NCBI RefSeq assembly: GCF_014699005.1 | Contig: NZ_JACWZY010000011.1 | Location: 62,001-126,000 of the forward strand | Source: Spirosoma profusum | GTDB lineage: Bacteria; Bacteroidota; Bacteroidia; Cytophagales; Spirosomataceae | Direction: 5' to 3' | Length of the DNA stretch: 64,000 nucleotides | Part shown: positions 1 through 8,765 of the stretch, piece by piece | How the letters are laid out: every line of letters begins with the position of its first letter | Numbering within the stretch: the first letter of the stretch is position 1 | Position numbers and translations under genes: made by a program | The notes under the pieces: model-generated | Told to the model about the DNA's origin: nothing | The model's database searches: none | The model's input: the letters and a program-made list of their open reading frames with translations, nothing else

Positions 1-474
1 GTTAACCTGCCGGGCTTTGATACCGCCCTCAACCCGGTCGGCGGTTTCACCACGCCGGGCTTTTTCGTAAAGTCGTTCGCCATTGACACGTACCGCCGAA
101 TAAATGGGGGGCACCTGCAAGATATCGCCGGTTAGTTGCCGAGCGGCTTCCTGGATTTGCCCAACCATTACGTCCGACGTATCAAACTCTGCATCAAAAG
201 CGGTTTCGAGGTCTACGGAAGGAGTCGTTTTTCCAAGAACCAACGTACCGGTATATTCTTTTTCCTGCGCCTGATACTGGTCAATCTGCTTGGTCATTTT
301 ACCGGTGCAAAGAATCAGCAGACCCGTAGCTAGTGGGTCGAGCGTACCGGCGTGACCAATTTTTTTAAATTTACAGGCGTACTTCAGCTTATTCGCTACG
401 TCGAAAGATGTCCAGGTAAGTGGCTTATCGATAAGAATGAGTTGACCGGGGTCAGGTGAATTTTGTTGTGTCAC
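1..474 (-). CDS. truB: tRNA pseudouridine(55) synthase TruB, C-terminal part outside window
   Basis: Makes pseudouridine 55 in the T-arm of tRNAs in the cytoplasm. The reverse strand from a GTG at 474 reads without a stop to the window edge (158 codons). The protein has the TruB active-site stretch GHAGTLDPLATGLL, whose Asp is the catalytic residue of the family, near residue 40, followed by the tRNA-binding part with KEYTGTLVLG. No in-frame ATG was found near the 5' end, so the GTG is the preferred start. It is the last gene of the run ftsX, DUF3098, uppP, truB on this strand. A long hairpin (472-548) touches its start codon, so it may be transcribed partly independently of uppP. Function is well supported; the exact start is not. 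Confidence 0.9.
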   Translation of the reverse strand, partial: MTQQNSPDPGQLILIDKPLTWTSFDVANKLKYACKFKKIGHAGTLDPLATGLLILCTGKMTKQIDQYQAQEKEYTGTLVLGKTTPSVDLETAFDAEFDTSDVMVGQIQEAARQLTGDILQVPPIYSAVRVNGERLYEKARRGETADRVEGGIKARQVN

Positions 475-548
475 AGCGATACGCAGAGAAGCACAAAGAT
501 ACACAGAGACTCTCAGCGCAACTTTGTGCTTCTCTGCGTATCGCTGTG
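472..548. repeat. 27-bp perfect inverted repeat between uppP and truB
   Basis: Arms 472-498 and 522-548 are perfect reverse complements, with a 23-base loop. The arm contains the words GCAGAGAAGCACAAAG. It fills the gap between the uppP stop and the truB GTG, which lies inside the first arm. Its wording (CTTTGTG, CTCTGCG) resembles the CTTTGCG-type hairpins at 52257-52342 and 62787-62876, so it may belong to the same dispersed family. It could act as an intra-operon attenuator or RNA stabiliser. Confidence 0.8.
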
Positions 549-558
549 TTATACCTTT

Positions 559-1404
559 TTATAAAACGTCTAACTTAACTCCGGCCGCCATCAGGCCCAG
601 CAATAGGAGGCCAACAGCAATTCGGTAGTAGCCAAACACTTTGAAGCCATAGCGATTCAGAAATCCGACAAAACCACGTATCGCCAGCATACCGACGATA
701 AAGGCAATGACGTTACCAATAAGAAGCGTCTGATAATCGGCGGGTTGAAGGAGTTTATAGGTTTTGAGGAGTTTGTAGCCTGAAGCAGCCGCCATCGTCG
801 GAACGGCCAGAAAGAACGAAAACTCAGCCGACTGCGCCCGCGTTAAGCCCTGAAACATACCACCAATAATGGTAGCCGCCGATCGGGAAACACCCGGAAC
901 CATAGCGATACATTGGAAGAAACCGATACGTAACGCATCAGGCACTGTAACATCGCCATCTTTTGGCTGTCGGTTCACAATCATATCGATGAAAACCAAG
1001 ATAATACCGCCAACCAGCAATGAAATTGCCACGACTACTACGTTCTCAAGCAGTGAATCAATAAAGTCGTTGAGGAGAAATCCGATAATCGCAGCAGGTA
1101 GAAACGCAATCAGGATTTTACTGTAGAAATCGGCCATGGGCTGCAAATGAGTTGGCACGGATTTCAAATAAGTTGGAACTACGAAATTACCTGCACGGGC
1201 ATTAGTCAGAAAACGGCGATGGTATAGTACCAGCACCGATAGAATGCAGCCAAACTGAACGTCGACCGTGTATAATTTCGTGAATTCATTACCGGCGATA
1301 CCCGCCAGTGAGGAGTAGATAATCATGTGTCCGGTAGAGGAAACCGGCAAAAATTCAGTCAGACCTTCGATAATGGCCAGCGCAATCGCGTGAATTAAAT
1401 CCAT
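559..1404 (-). CDS. uppP: Undecaprenyl-diphosphatase UppP (BacA family)
   Basis: Integral membrane phosphatase that recycles undecaprenyl pyrophosphate to the monophosphate carrier used for peptidoglycan and other envelope polymers; the family also gives bacitracin resistance. The 281-residue length is typical. Both conserved catalytic motifs are visible: EGLTEFLPVSSTGH near the N-terminus (residues about 13-26) and PGVSRSAATI near residue 170, with multiple hydrophobic segments between and after them. The ATG at 1404 gives the expected N-terminus. It lies 70 bases after the DUF3098 gene, with a perfect 31-bp inverted repeat in the gap, and upstream of truB; this gene order is common in Bacteroidota. 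Confidence 0.95.
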   Translation of the reverse strand: MDLIHAIALAIIEGLTEFLPVSSTGHMIIYSSLAGIAGNEFTKLYTVDVQFGCILSVLVLYHRRFLTNARAGNFVVPTYLKSVPTHLQPMADFYSKILIAFLPAAIIGFLLNDFIDSLLENVVVVAISLLVGGIILVFIDMIVNRQPKDGDVTVPDALRIGFFQCIAMVPGVSRSAATIIGGMFQGLTRAQSAEFSFFLAVPTMAAASGYKLLKTYKLLQPADYQTLLIGNVIAFIVGMLAIRGFVGFLNRYGFKVFGYYRIAVGLLLLGLMAAGVKLDVL

Positions 1405-1412
1405 CTAGAGGA

Positions 1413-1481
1413 GTTATAAAGTTGTATGGTTGTAAAGTTATAGACCCGGCCTATAACTTTACAACCATACAACTTTATAAC
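1413..1481. repeat. 31-bp perfect inverted repeat at the 3' end of the DUF3098 gene
   Basis: Arms 1413-1443 and 1451-1481 are perfect reverse complements with a 7-base loop (ACCCGGC). The arm is built from repeated words (AGTTGTATGG, TGTAAAGTTATA). The distal arm overlaps the stop codon and last codons of the DUF3098 gene. It lies inside what otherwise looks like an operon, so it is a candidate attenuator or processing site. There is no clear U-tract of a classical terminator. Confidence 0.8.
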
Positions 1482-1819
1482 AATTCGTTTTTAGGCTTGG
1501 TAAGTATGGCAAAAAATTCGAGAACAAAGCCCCCCATCACCACTATCGGACCGAGGGTAAGTCCCATAAAACCAAAGCCAAATTCTTCTTTATCGAGACT
1601 CATGATAAAGAAACCAGCCAGAATAGTACCAATACCGATCAGCATTAGTACGTAATTCTGCCGACTGAACGGCAGCTCTGTGGCACCGGTTGAGCGGGTC
1701 GCTTCGGTCGCTGTGCGAGTCGAAGTCGATTTCGGTGTAGCCACTGGAGCGGCCACCGTTTTCTTGGCGGGTTCATCACGCGTCAGCGTGGCCGAGCCAT
1801 ATTGCTTATCTTTTGCCAT
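1475..1819 (-). CDS. DUF3098 family membrane protein
   Basis: Small inner-membrane protein of unknown function. The first ~50 residues are Thr/Ala-rich, low complexity and probably disordered. The rest has two hydrophobic helices (about residues 55-75 and 85-108) separated by the family-typical stretch MSLDKEEFGFGFMGLTLGPI. The family is found next to ftsX and uppP in Bacteroidota, exactly as here (ftsX 108 bases upstream, uppP downstream). That conserved neighbourhood suggests a role near cell-envelope synthesis or division, but this is inference. The last codons are inside an inverted repeat. Confidence 0.85.
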   Translation of the reverse strand: MAKDKQYGSATLTRDEPAKKTVAAPVATPKSTSTRTATEATRSTGATELPFSRQNYVLMLIGIGTILAGFFIMSLDKEEFGFGFMGLTLGPIVVMGGFVLEFFAILTKPKNELL

Positions 1820-1842
1820 GTTCTTCTTAAGTTAGAATGTCT

Positions 1843-1929
1843 AATGAACAATGTCTAATGAATAATGGCCTTCAAAAAACCCATTTTATTCATCTACGCT
1901 CTACATTATTCATTTTAAATTATTCATTA
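1843..1929. repeat. Imperfect word-type inverted repeat between ftsX and DUF3098
   Basis: Words such as AATGAATAATG and AATGTCTAATGAATAATG in the first half face CATTATTCATT and AATTATTCATT in the second half, forming an imperfect stem. The distal end reaches the ftsX stop codon at 1927-1929. The same ATGAATAATG/CATTATTCATT wording recurs at 25488-25548 and 51494-51590, so this looks like a dispersed element family. Confidence 0.55.
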
Positions 1930-2808
1930 ATAAAGCTCATCCAGCGTTAGACCCAGATAACGGTTAACAGCCTGAAACGTACTCAGAAAGCCAATCAAAA
2001 CACCAAGTCCGACAATAGCCGCCATCAGAATGGCAATCTTTTCAACATCCTGAAACATCGCCAGTTCGGGCAAATTGCTAATGGCCAGTTGAAGACCAAT
2101 CAACAGCATTCCCACTGCAATAACGCCAGCCAGCAAACCCTGCCACATGCCCCGCAACAGAAATGGTCGGGTTATGAATCCATTCGTTGCGCCCACCAGT
2201 TGCATACTCCGAATAAGCATCCGCTGCGAATGAAGAGCCAGGCGAATGGTGTTATTCATCAGGATAACAATAATGATCAGCAGAATAATGGCAAAGGCCG
2301 ACATGACGACGTAAATTTTCGTAATGTTTTTGTTGATGCTGTCTACCAGATTTTCCTGATAAACAACCTCAAACACACCGTTAATCTGCTCTAAATCCTG
2401 TTTTACTTCCTGCAATTTGGCTTCTTCGAAATACCCTTCGTTGAGTTTTAGTCGGAAGCTGTCGTGCAACGGGTTTTCACCCAGAAACTTCGAAAAATCC
2501 TCTTTGGTTTCGGCAATAAACTCTTTGGCGGCCTCTTCCTTCGTGACTAATTTAATTTGCGGTTCGCTATTGGTTTGCAGAATATAAGGCCGACTCCCAA
2601 TGGTTTCCTGTAAGTCTTTTATCTTCTTATTACCCAAGTCTTTATCCAGAAATGCTCGTATTTCGTAATTCTCGCGGATATACGTAACGAGCTTCTTGGA
2701 ATGAAGCGCCAGTACTGCACAAAAACCAATCAAAAACAAAGCCAGCGTCAGACTAAACAAAATCATGCCGCTGGGATACGTACCAACTTTCTTTTTTGTA
2801 CGAGCCAT
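1927..2808 (-). CDS. ftsX: Cell-division protein FtsX (ABC transporter permease-like)
   Basis: Membrane subunit of the FtsEX complex, which couples divisome assembly to activation of peptidoglycan hydrolases across the cytoplasmic membrane. The 293-residue protein has the family layout: a basic N-terminus (ARTKKKVG), one membrane helix (about 14-36), an extracytoplasmic domain (about 40-165) and three C-terminal helices. The partner ATPase gene ftsE is not adjacent here. A non-adjacent ftsE occurs in other genomes of this phylum. It probably starts the ftsX-DUF3098-uppP-truB run, with about 200 bases separating it from truA. Confidence 0.9.
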   Translation of the reverse strand: MARTKKKVGTYPSGMILFSLTLALFLIGFCAVLALHSKKLVTYIRENYEIRAFLDKDLGNKKIKDLQETIGSRPYILQTNSEPQIKLVTKEEAAKEFIAETKEDFSKFLGENPLHDSFRLKLNEGYFEEAKLQEVKQDLEQINGVFEVVYQENLVDSINKNITKIYVVMSAFAIILLIIIVILMNNTIRLALHSQRMLIRSMQLVGATNGFITRPFLLRGMWQGLLAGVIAVGMLLIGLQLAISNLPELAMFQDVEKIAILMAAIVGLGVLIGFLSTFQAVNRYLGLTLDELY

Positions 2809-3011
2809 TCAGGGGTTCGTGTTATGTGACAAAAATAATGGTTTCAACCGGTGAACGGTCCAATTTAAGAAATTTTAAGTGAAAGGTCAGAGGGCATGGG
2901 GCGAAGGACAGCGGGTTAGCTGAGAAGTTGAATGCAAAATAGGTATTCATCGTAGTATCTGACTGCCTTCTCAACCCCATGCCTCCAACCCTTAATTCTC
3001 TGCCTCTAACC

Positions 3012-3773
3012 TTATGCCCTATGCTCCATCACTTCCGCCGGATACCCCACTTCCACCAGGTATAAGCCATTGGCGGGAGCGGCTCGGCCGGCTGCGTTGC
3101 GGTCTTTGGCTAAAATGATCTGTTCAAACTGTTCAAGGTTCATGCGCCCCTGCCCTATTTCGAGCAACGTACCGACAATGGTACGTACCATGCCCCAAAG
3201 AAAACGATTGGCCTGGATATGAAACGTCAGGTCATCGTCGTTTATGCGCTCCCAGTACGTAAAATCGATTCGACAGTGAAAGTGGTTGACGTTGGCCCGC
3301 GCCTTACTGAAGCTCTGAAAATCCGTGTATTGACGTAACATCTTACAGGCTTCATTCATGATTTCATGATTGAGGTGAGGCCGAAAATGATACGTCAGGC
3401 CATTCTGGAACGCATCTTTCTGCCGACTAACGTAGTACTGATAGTATCTGTAAATAGCCGAAAATCGGGCGTGATGGTTTGCCTGAACTGGGAAAATCCT
3501 GTGAATGGCGATGTCTTCGGGCAGGATACAGTTTAGTGAATAAATGAAAGATTCGGACTGATTTATTGGCTCTTCGACCTCAAAATGAGCAAATTGCTGT
3601 TTCGCATGAACGCCCGAATCGGTACGTCCACTACCCACTACGTAGATGGGGCGGCCCAGTCGCTGGGTGAGTGCCGCTTCGAGCGTGGTTTGTATACTGA
3701 TGCCATTTGCCTGTGTCTGCCAGCCGTGGTAAGCCGTTCCTCGATACGAGAGTTCAATAAAATAACGTACCAT
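3012..3773 (-). CDS. truA: tRNA pseudouridine(38-40) synthase TruA
   Basis: Converts uridines 38-40 in the tRNA anticodon arm to pseudouridine. The family N-terminus RYFIELSYRGTAYHGWQTQ starts right after the ATG at 3773. The longer frame from 3806 adds 11 residues encoded by a hairpin and is rejected. The catalytic Asp is in GSGRTDSGVHA (about residue 50), with the expected downstream motifs FHIQANRFLWGMVRTIVG and AAPANGLYL. Length 253 aa is typical. A terminator-like hairpin (3791-3834) separates it from the DUF6600 gene upstream, so it is probably transcribed on its own. Confidence 0.95.
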   Translation of the reverse strand: MVRYFIELSYRGTAYHGWQTQANGISIQTTLEAALTQRLGRPIYVVGSGRTDSGVHAKQQFAHFEVEEPINQSESFIYSLNCILPEDIAIHRIFPVQANHHARFSAIYRYYQYYVSRQKDAFQNGLTYHFRPHLNHEIMNEACKMLRQYTDFQSFSKARANVNHFHCRIDFTYWERINDDDLTFHIQANRFLWGMVRTIVGTLLEIGQGRMNLEQFEQIILAKDRNAAGRAAPANGLYLVEVGYPAEVMEHRA

Positions 3774-3790
3774 CGGGTAAAAGTACCACC

Positions 3791-3834
3791 AAAACAAACA
3801 CCACACACCTGATTGGGCGTGTGGTGTTTGTTTT
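3791..3834 (-). terminator. Terminator hairpin after the DUF6600 gene
   Basis: Arms 3791-3806 and 3819-3834 are perfect 16-bp reverse complements (AAAACAAACACCACAC). Read on the minus strand the stem ends in a T-rich tract, as expected for an intrinsic terminator of the gene ending at 3853. It also sits directly upstream of the truA start. Confidence 0.7.
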
Positions 3835-3852
3835 GCAAACGGAGACTGTTAT

Positions 3853-5196
3853 CTATCTAGGTCCGCGCCGACCGCCCGGATTAAACCCTTCGTGCGACCG
3901 ACCACCTTGTTCCGTGCTACGTTGCTGAAACCGCTGACCCTGACCTTGCCCTTCCTGCGACCGTTGCTGGAAAGCTTCGCTACGTCCACCTTGCCTTGGC
4001 TGGCTAGGCTGGCTGTTCATCTGCGGTTGGGGCTGACTTTCACTACGTTCGAATGTCCGGTTTCGTTGGAATCCGCCCCCTTGTTGAAAACCACGTGAGT
4101 TCCATCCTCCCGATGGTGCTTCTCGCGGACCATTATCAATTTGGGGGGTGTTAGTTTCTGGTGCAAAACTCCGCCCCCTACTCGACTCAAACCGGTTTGG
4201 TTGAGATGGAGCAGTATTATTTATATTCGGCACTGTTCTGTTTCCAACGTTACCACTTGGGTCGCCCGAAAAAGGCTGACTATATTCCCGACTTGACCCA
4301 TCCCGGCTGTAACCCCGATTTGGCGCAATTGGCGAGCGTTCGTACGTCCGGTTGGGTACATTATTGTCTCCCAAATTACCACGGTTGTAAGCCGTACTGC
4401 CGTCATAATTCGGCCGGGGGTTAGGATTATTATAACGGTCGTTACGTCCATAATCGCGGCTGTACGAGTTACCGGGACGATAAAAACCTACGGAACCATT
4501 GCCAACCACCGAGCGGCCGGGGCGATCCATATGGTCAACCCGGTAAACCGGCACCGAACTACGGGTAACGCGCTCAATATCACCCCTTGGCGGCCCATAC
4601 GCATATGCTCGGTTATTGGTCCGGTAGTAGTTATTGATGTAAGTCGTATTGTGATACACATTCACAATCTGCGGACGTGGCACGCAATAACTATACAGTC
4701 GTGGGCTGGTGATGTAAATCTGCGGAACAAAGGTCCAATAGGGAGCCGGAATATTAATGTTGACATTAATGCCCCAGCCGGGAGCAAGCGGGGCCCAGCC
4801 ATAATAGCCACCACCCGAACGCCACGTAACCCAGGCCGGTCCCCAGTCTTGACCTGGAACCCAAAGCCAGCCACCGTAGGCGGGGTCGTAAATCCAGCGG
4901 CCGTAATGAAACGGCGCCCATCCCCAAGCATAATCCGATACCCAAGTGTTTCCGTACTCAGTAACAACCCAGTGACCACCAGTGCCATAGGGCTGAAAAT
5001 CAGGGCCTGCGTTAGGAAGCCACACATCACCGTAACCGGGATATTGCATCCATTGCCCATAAGGAGCTAATTCGTCATAAAACGACTCAAGAGGTACCGT
5101 TACCCCTGGTTGGGCCAACGTTTTCTGGGAAAACAGTGCTCCAGACAGGAACAACACAACCAGACCAAGCCGTTTTATAGTTTTCAGGATAGTCAT
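3853..5196 (-). CDS. Exported DUF6600-type Trp/Tyr-rich protein with Gln/Arg-rich tail
   Basis: Function unknown. Residues 1-29 form a signal peptide (hydrophobic stretch LGLVVLFLSGALF ending in LAQP). Residues about 35-155 are the Trp/Tyr/Gly-rich DUF6600-like domain, with repeated units of the type YGQWMQYPGYGDVW, WVSDYAWGWAPFHYGRW and WLWVPGQDWGPAWV. From about residue 220 the protein becomes low complexity, rich in Asn, Arg, Pro and Ser, and it ends with Gln/Gly/Arg-rich sequence. Such proteins are usually periplasmic or surface proteins in Bacteroidota. It has its own terminator (3791-3834). Overlapping open frames on both strands of this GC-rich tail are shadows. Confidence 0.8.
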   Translation of the reverse strand: MTILKTIKRLGLVVLFLSGALFSQKTLAQPGVTVPLESFYDELAPYGQWMQYPGYGDVWLPNAGPDFQPYGTGGHWVVTEYGNTWVSDYAWGWAPFHYGRWIYDPAYGGWLWVPGQDWGPAWVTWRSGGGYYGWAPLAPGWGINVNINIPAPYWTFVPQIYITSPRLYSYCVPRPQIVNVYHNTTYINNYYRTNNRAYAYGPPRGDIERVTRSSVPVYRVDHMDRPGRSVVGNGSVGFYRPGNSYSRDYGRNDRYNNPNPRPNYDGSTAYNRGNLGDNNVPNRTYERSPIAPNRGYSRDGSSREYSQPFSGDPSGNVGNRTVPNINNTAPSQPNRFESSRGRSFAPETNTPQIDNGPREAPSGGWNSRGFQQGGGFQRNRTFERSESQPQPQMNSQPSQPRQGGRSEAFQQRSQEGQGQGQRFQQRSTEQGGRSHEGFNPGGRRGPR

Positions 5197-5374
5197 GACG
5201 TTAATCGATTAGGTGCAGGTTCCACCCTCTCAACCCTTAGATTTATAAACCTGCCAAACGTTTAACGGACAAATCAATAAATATCGTCTTTTCTGAAAAA
5301 TTGCTCGTCTACCTTTTCAAATGTCTGTTACATGTTGTTTTCGGCAAGGCTGAAGTTCGGTCCGTGCTACGTTA

Positions 5375-6223
5375 CTAAGCCTCGTTCGTAATAAACATCT
5401 TAGGTTTGGGTGCCTCGATACCGTCTTTGGCAAATTGCCGGGCTATGTTTTCGAGCATATAATAATACGTTTCCCAATACGTATCGCTCTTTGTCCAGAC
5501 TCGTACGTCATAATCGCGGGAGTTTGCATTCAATTTGGCAATCAATACGTCATGCTGCCGATTATTGAGGGCGTAGGGGCAGGTCGAAACTACTTTAAGA
5601 ATGGCAGATTTGGTCGCATCCAGATCATTCTGGCTACCAACGTTATACACCTGATCGACCCGAATTACCCCTTTAGTCGAGATGTTCATAATGGGCGATG
5701 TCGACAGCGTGCCGTTGGGGAGGATAATCGTCTTATTATCGAGGGTTAACAGCGTTGTATCAAAAATGCGAATGGCTTCAACATGTCCCGTAAATCCCTG
5801 AGCACTAATTAAATCGCTGACGCGAAAAGGTTTGAAGATCAAAATCAGTACCCCTCCGGCAAAGTTAGCCAGACTACCCTGAAGAGCCAGCCCAACCGCC
5901 AGACCAGCCGCACCAATAATCGCCACAAATGACGTGGTCTGCACACCGAGTGTGCTGGCAATACTCAGCAACAGTAGAACCCGAAGCAATCCGTTCACCA
6001 GCGATAACAAAAATGGCTGTACATCGCGGTCGACATGGCGCTTGGTCATGGTGGAGGACAGCAATTTAGTTATCCAGCCAATGACCCACAAACCGACGAC
6101 AAGCGTTAACGCGGCCAGCAGCACACGGCCACTATAAAGTGTCAGAAATGTTACGACCTGGGTATAAAAAAGTTCGAGTCGGGCCTGCGCCTGTTCCATA
6201 GCATCGGGAGTTAGCTTTCCCAT
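5375..6223 (-). CDS. MscS family small-conductance mechanosensitive channel
   Basis: Pressure-relief ion channel of the inner membrane that opens under hypo-osmotic stress. There are three predicted membrane helices in the first ~130 residues. The pore helix has the typical Gly/Ala pattern GAAGLAVGLALQGSLANFAG, followed by the beta domain (GFTGHVEAIRIFDTTL and LPNGTLSTSPIMN) and the C-terminal alpha/beta domain. Length about 282 aa matches short MscS proteins. The ATG at 6223 is used; a GTG at 6235 would add four residues, and neither has a clear ribosome site. It lies 58 bases downstream of corA on the same strand, so the two may be co-transcribed. Confidence 0.9.
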   Translation of the reverse strand: MGKLTPDAMEQAQARLELFYTQVVTFLTLYSGRVLLAALTLVVGLWVIGWITKLLSSTMTKRHVDRDVQPFLLSLVNGLLRVLLLLSIASTLGVQTTSFVAIIGAAGLAVGLALQGSLANFAGGVLILIFKPFRVSDLISAQGFTGHVEAIRIFDTTLLTLDNKTIILPNGTLSTSPIMNISTKGVIRVDQVYNVGSQNDLDATKSAILKVVSTCPYALNNRQHDVLIAKLNANSRDYDVRVWTKSDTYWETYYYMLENIARQFAKDGIEAPKPKMFITNEA

Positions 6224-6281
6224 CAGACGCGACACACCGGAAGAAGTAACTCATTGTCAGCGAACAACCAGCTCTTTTACT

Positions 6282-7232
6282 TTATAGCCACTTCTTCCGC
6301 CGGAAAAACCAGAGTGTTCCCACAACCGAAAAAACCATTAGCATTAGCGCCAGTACGTATCCATATTTCCAATGCAGTTCGGGCATTGCATCGAAGTTCA
6401 TCCCGTAGATGCTGGCGATGAGCGTCGGAGGCAGCAACACAATCGAAACGACCGTGAAAATTTTCACAATTCGGTTTTGTTCCAGGTCAATCAAACCGAG
6501 GTAGGTGTTTTGCAGAAATTCGAGCCGTTCGAAAATGAAGTTCGTATGATCGATGAGCGAGCTGATGTCTTTAATGACAGTTCGGAGCCGTTGCTGCTCC
6601 TGCTCATTAAACCAACCATCGGAACGTATCATGGCCGAAATAACGCGCTGTTTATCAACTGCGCTCTCCCGAATCGACATAGTTAACTCCTGATAATCGT
6701 TGATGCTAAGCAGCATTTCCCGGTCGAGGTTGGCGTCGAGGTCAAGCATGCGGTTGATGGCCTTGATTTCACCCGATACCAGCTCAACTAAATCGGCATC
6801 GTAATCAATTCTTGACTCAAAAATGGAGATAAGAATCTGCGCGCCATCGCTAAATACCGCCCGGCGCGATTTGATACGTTTAACTGTATCGGCAAAGGAT
6901 TTCAGGTCGGCGTTGCGATACGTAAATAACGTATCATCTTTCAGAATAAAACTCACCGGCACCGTTACGTAGCGATGCTCAGGATCAGGAACCAGAAAGT
7001 TGGAGTTGGCAATCAGATAGTCATCTTCTTCGATATAGCGCGATGAGCTTTCAATTTCCAATTGTTCCTGCTGACTCAGGAAATCGACGTCAAATTTTTC
7101 TTCAACGCTCTTAATTTCGGCGGGGCTGGCATTTTGCAAATCCACCCAAAGGGTTCGTTCGGTATCGGAAAACGAATCAATGTCGCGGATTTTGCGGACG
7201 GCGGTTTCGTCTTGCTGAAAGATTCGAATCAT
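6282..7232 (-). CDS. corA: CorA-type magnesium/divalent cation channel
   Basis: Pentameric inner-membrane channel for Mg2+ (some members take Co2+ or Zn2+). The family signature YGMNFDAMPELHW lies near residue 275, between two C-terminal membrane helices (about 255-275 and 290-310), and the protein ends with the basic tail FFRRKKWL. The N-terminal ~240 residues form the cytoplasmic alpha/beta and long-helix funnel domain. Length 316 aa is typical. The upstream region (7233-7413) is shared with the divergent isochorismate synthase gene. Confidence 0.93.
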   Translation of the reverse strand: MIRIFQQDETAVRKIRDIDSFSDTERTLWVDLQNASPAEIKSVEEKFDVDFLSQQEQLEIESSSRYIEEDDYLIANSNFLVPDPEHRYVTVPVSFILKDDTLFTYRNADLKSFADTVKRIKSRRAVFSDGAQILISIFESRIDYDADLVELVSGEIKAINRMLDLDANLDREMLLSINDYQELTMSIRESAVDKQRVISAMIRSDGWFNEQEQQRLRTVIKDISSLIDHTNFIFERLEFLQNTYLGLIDLEQNRIVKIFTVVSIVLLPPTLIASIYGMNFDAMPELHWKYGYVLALMLMVFSVVGTLWFFRRKKWL

Positions 7233-7413
7233 ATACGTAGCACGGACTGAATTTCGGGCCGCAAGTTCGTAGAAAACCGTCGGACTGCCACGTACCGCAC
7301 AATCATTTCCCGGAACCAGGCCCAGGCAAATAACCTTTTTCCAATTCTGCGCACAAAATCAGTATAAATTCTGTTATTCGGGTAGGCTGTCCTAGTCCGG
7401 GCAGTTATTCGCT

Positions 7414-8730
7414 ATGCAGTCTGATACGTTAAGAAATCGCACTTCATTTAACCATACATCTGAAAATCAGCCCAAAGCCATTGACCTTTGGGACGCAGCA
7501 CTCACCACCGGATTTCCAGCCGCCTTGTGGCGATTACCCAACCAGCAGGAAAAACATCTACTAGTTTCGTTCGATGAAAAATTACCCCGCGTATCAGCCG
7601 ATTTAGACGAACTGCCCGCTGGTTTTCTGATTAGTCCTTTCGATAATCTTGCCAAAAATGCGCCGGTAGAGGCCCAACTCTCGGAACATCTGGACACATC
7701 GGATTACGTGCCACAAACTCTTTTTCTACGAGCTGATATTCAGGCTATTGTTGACGAAAATGCGATGTTCGTTTCTGACCATAACCGACAACGGGAGGAG
7801 GTGAGCGAACAAGCCCGGCAATTCTGGAAAGCCGTTAGAATACATCAGAATACCGACAAATCGACATCGCCAGTACGTGCTACGTTGCTTGATGACCCGG
7901 ATGCACAAGCCAACTACGAACGTAACGTAGCGGAAGCCATAGCGGCCATGCAGCGGGGTGATTTCCGAAAAGTGGTTCTGTCACGCACGAAGCAGTTGGT
8001 GTTTTCCAGTGCTCCTAACGCAATTACGTTATTCGATAAACTTTGTCAGCAGTATCCAACGGCCTTCGTGTCAGCCGTTTCCATTCCCGAAAAAGGGCAG
8101 ATATGGATTAGTGCTACGCCCGAACGATTGGTAAGTGTTGATGCAAACGGAATTTTTCGGACGGCGGCACTGGCTGGTACGCAATCGGCATTTAATCCCG
8201 ATGGCACGGCGAAACGTCCACCTGAGGCCATGTGGTCACAGAAAGAAATTGAAGAGCAGGCCTTAGTGTGCCGCTACATCATTGAATGCTTTAAGAAAAT
8301 CCGGTTGCGGGAATACCTAGAGGAAGGGCCCAAAAGTATTATTGCTGGAAACCTGATGCACCTCGGCACTACGTTCACCGTCGATACGCAGGCAGTACGT
8401 TACCCGCAGCTTGGCACAGTTATGCTCCGGCTGTTGCATCCAACTTCCGCCGTTTGTGGTATGCCCCGCGATGTAGCCTTTGATTTTATTCGACGGCATG
8501 AAACTCACGACCGCGAGTTCTACAGTGGTTTTCTGGGTCCTGTCAACATCGACGACCAGCAGTCTGGCCCGGCGAGTCATATTTTTGTACACATCCGCTG
8601 TATGAAACTCGAAGGCAAACAGGCAACGCTCTTCGCCGGTGCCGGCCTTACTGAACATTCTAATCCCGAACGCGAATGGCATGAAACCGACATGAAATGC
8701 CAGACGCTATTATCAGTAATGAGTAAATGA
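7414..8730 (+). CDS. Isochorismate synthase (MenF/EntC family)
   Basis: Chorismate-utilising enzyme that makes isochorismate, the first step to menaquinone (or, in other bacteria, catechol siderophores). The C-terminal ~260 residues are the chorismate-binding domain. It has the motifs FRKVVLSRTKQ, ISATPERLVS, RTAALAGT, LMHLGTTF, LHPTSAVCGMPR and the C-terminal GAGLTEHSNPEREWHET. Length 438 aa fits. No siderophore genes are near, and menaquinone is the standard quinone in this phylum, so a menF role is likely by inference. The stop codon is inside a strong bidirectional terminator (8718-8760). Confidence 0.9.
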   Translation: MQSDTLRNRTSFNHTSENQPKAIDLWDAALTTGFPAALWRLPNQQEKHLLVSFDEKLPRVSADLDELPAGFLISPFDNLAKNAPVEAQLSEHLDTSDYVPQTLFLRADIQAIVDENAMFVSDHNRQREEVSEQARQFWKAVRIHQNTDKSTSPVRATLLDDPDAQANYERNVAEAIAAMQRGDFRKVVLSRTKQLVFSSAPNAITLFDKLCQQYPTAFVSAVSIPEKGQIWISATPERLVSVDANGIFRTAALAGTQSAFNPDGTAKRPPEAMWSQKEIEEQALVCRYIIECFKKIRLREYLEEGPKSIIAGNLMHLGTTFTVDTQAVRYPQLGTVMLRLLHPTSAVCGMPRDVAFDFIRRHETHDREFYSGFLGPVNIDDQQSGPASHIFVHIRCMKLEGKQATLFAGAGLTEHSNPEREWHETDMKCQTLLSVMSK

Positions 8731-8760
8731 CCGGGCCGCCGGCCCGGTCATTTACTCATT
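8718..8760. terminator. Strong bidirectional terminator overlapping the isochorismate synthase stop
   Basis: Arms 8718-8738 and 8740-8760 are perfect 21-bp reverse complements around a single central base. The GC core is CCGGGCCG and the flanks are AT-rich. It lies between convergent genes ending at 8730 (+) and 8766 (-) and includes the final ATG AGT AAA TGA codons of the plus-strand gene. Confidence 0.75.
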
Positions 8761-8765
8761 GAATT

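Noticed and set aside
2880..3011. Possible word-type inverted repeat between truA and ftsX
   Set aside because: Only short matches (GGGCATGGGG / CCCCATGCC, CAGAGG / CCTCTG) pair in an inconsistent order, so no single stem is convincing.
4531..5070. Plus-strand frame of 179 codons over the DUF6600 gene
   Set aside because: It is a shadow of the Trp/Tyr/Gly-rich coding sequence on the other strand; no family resemblance.
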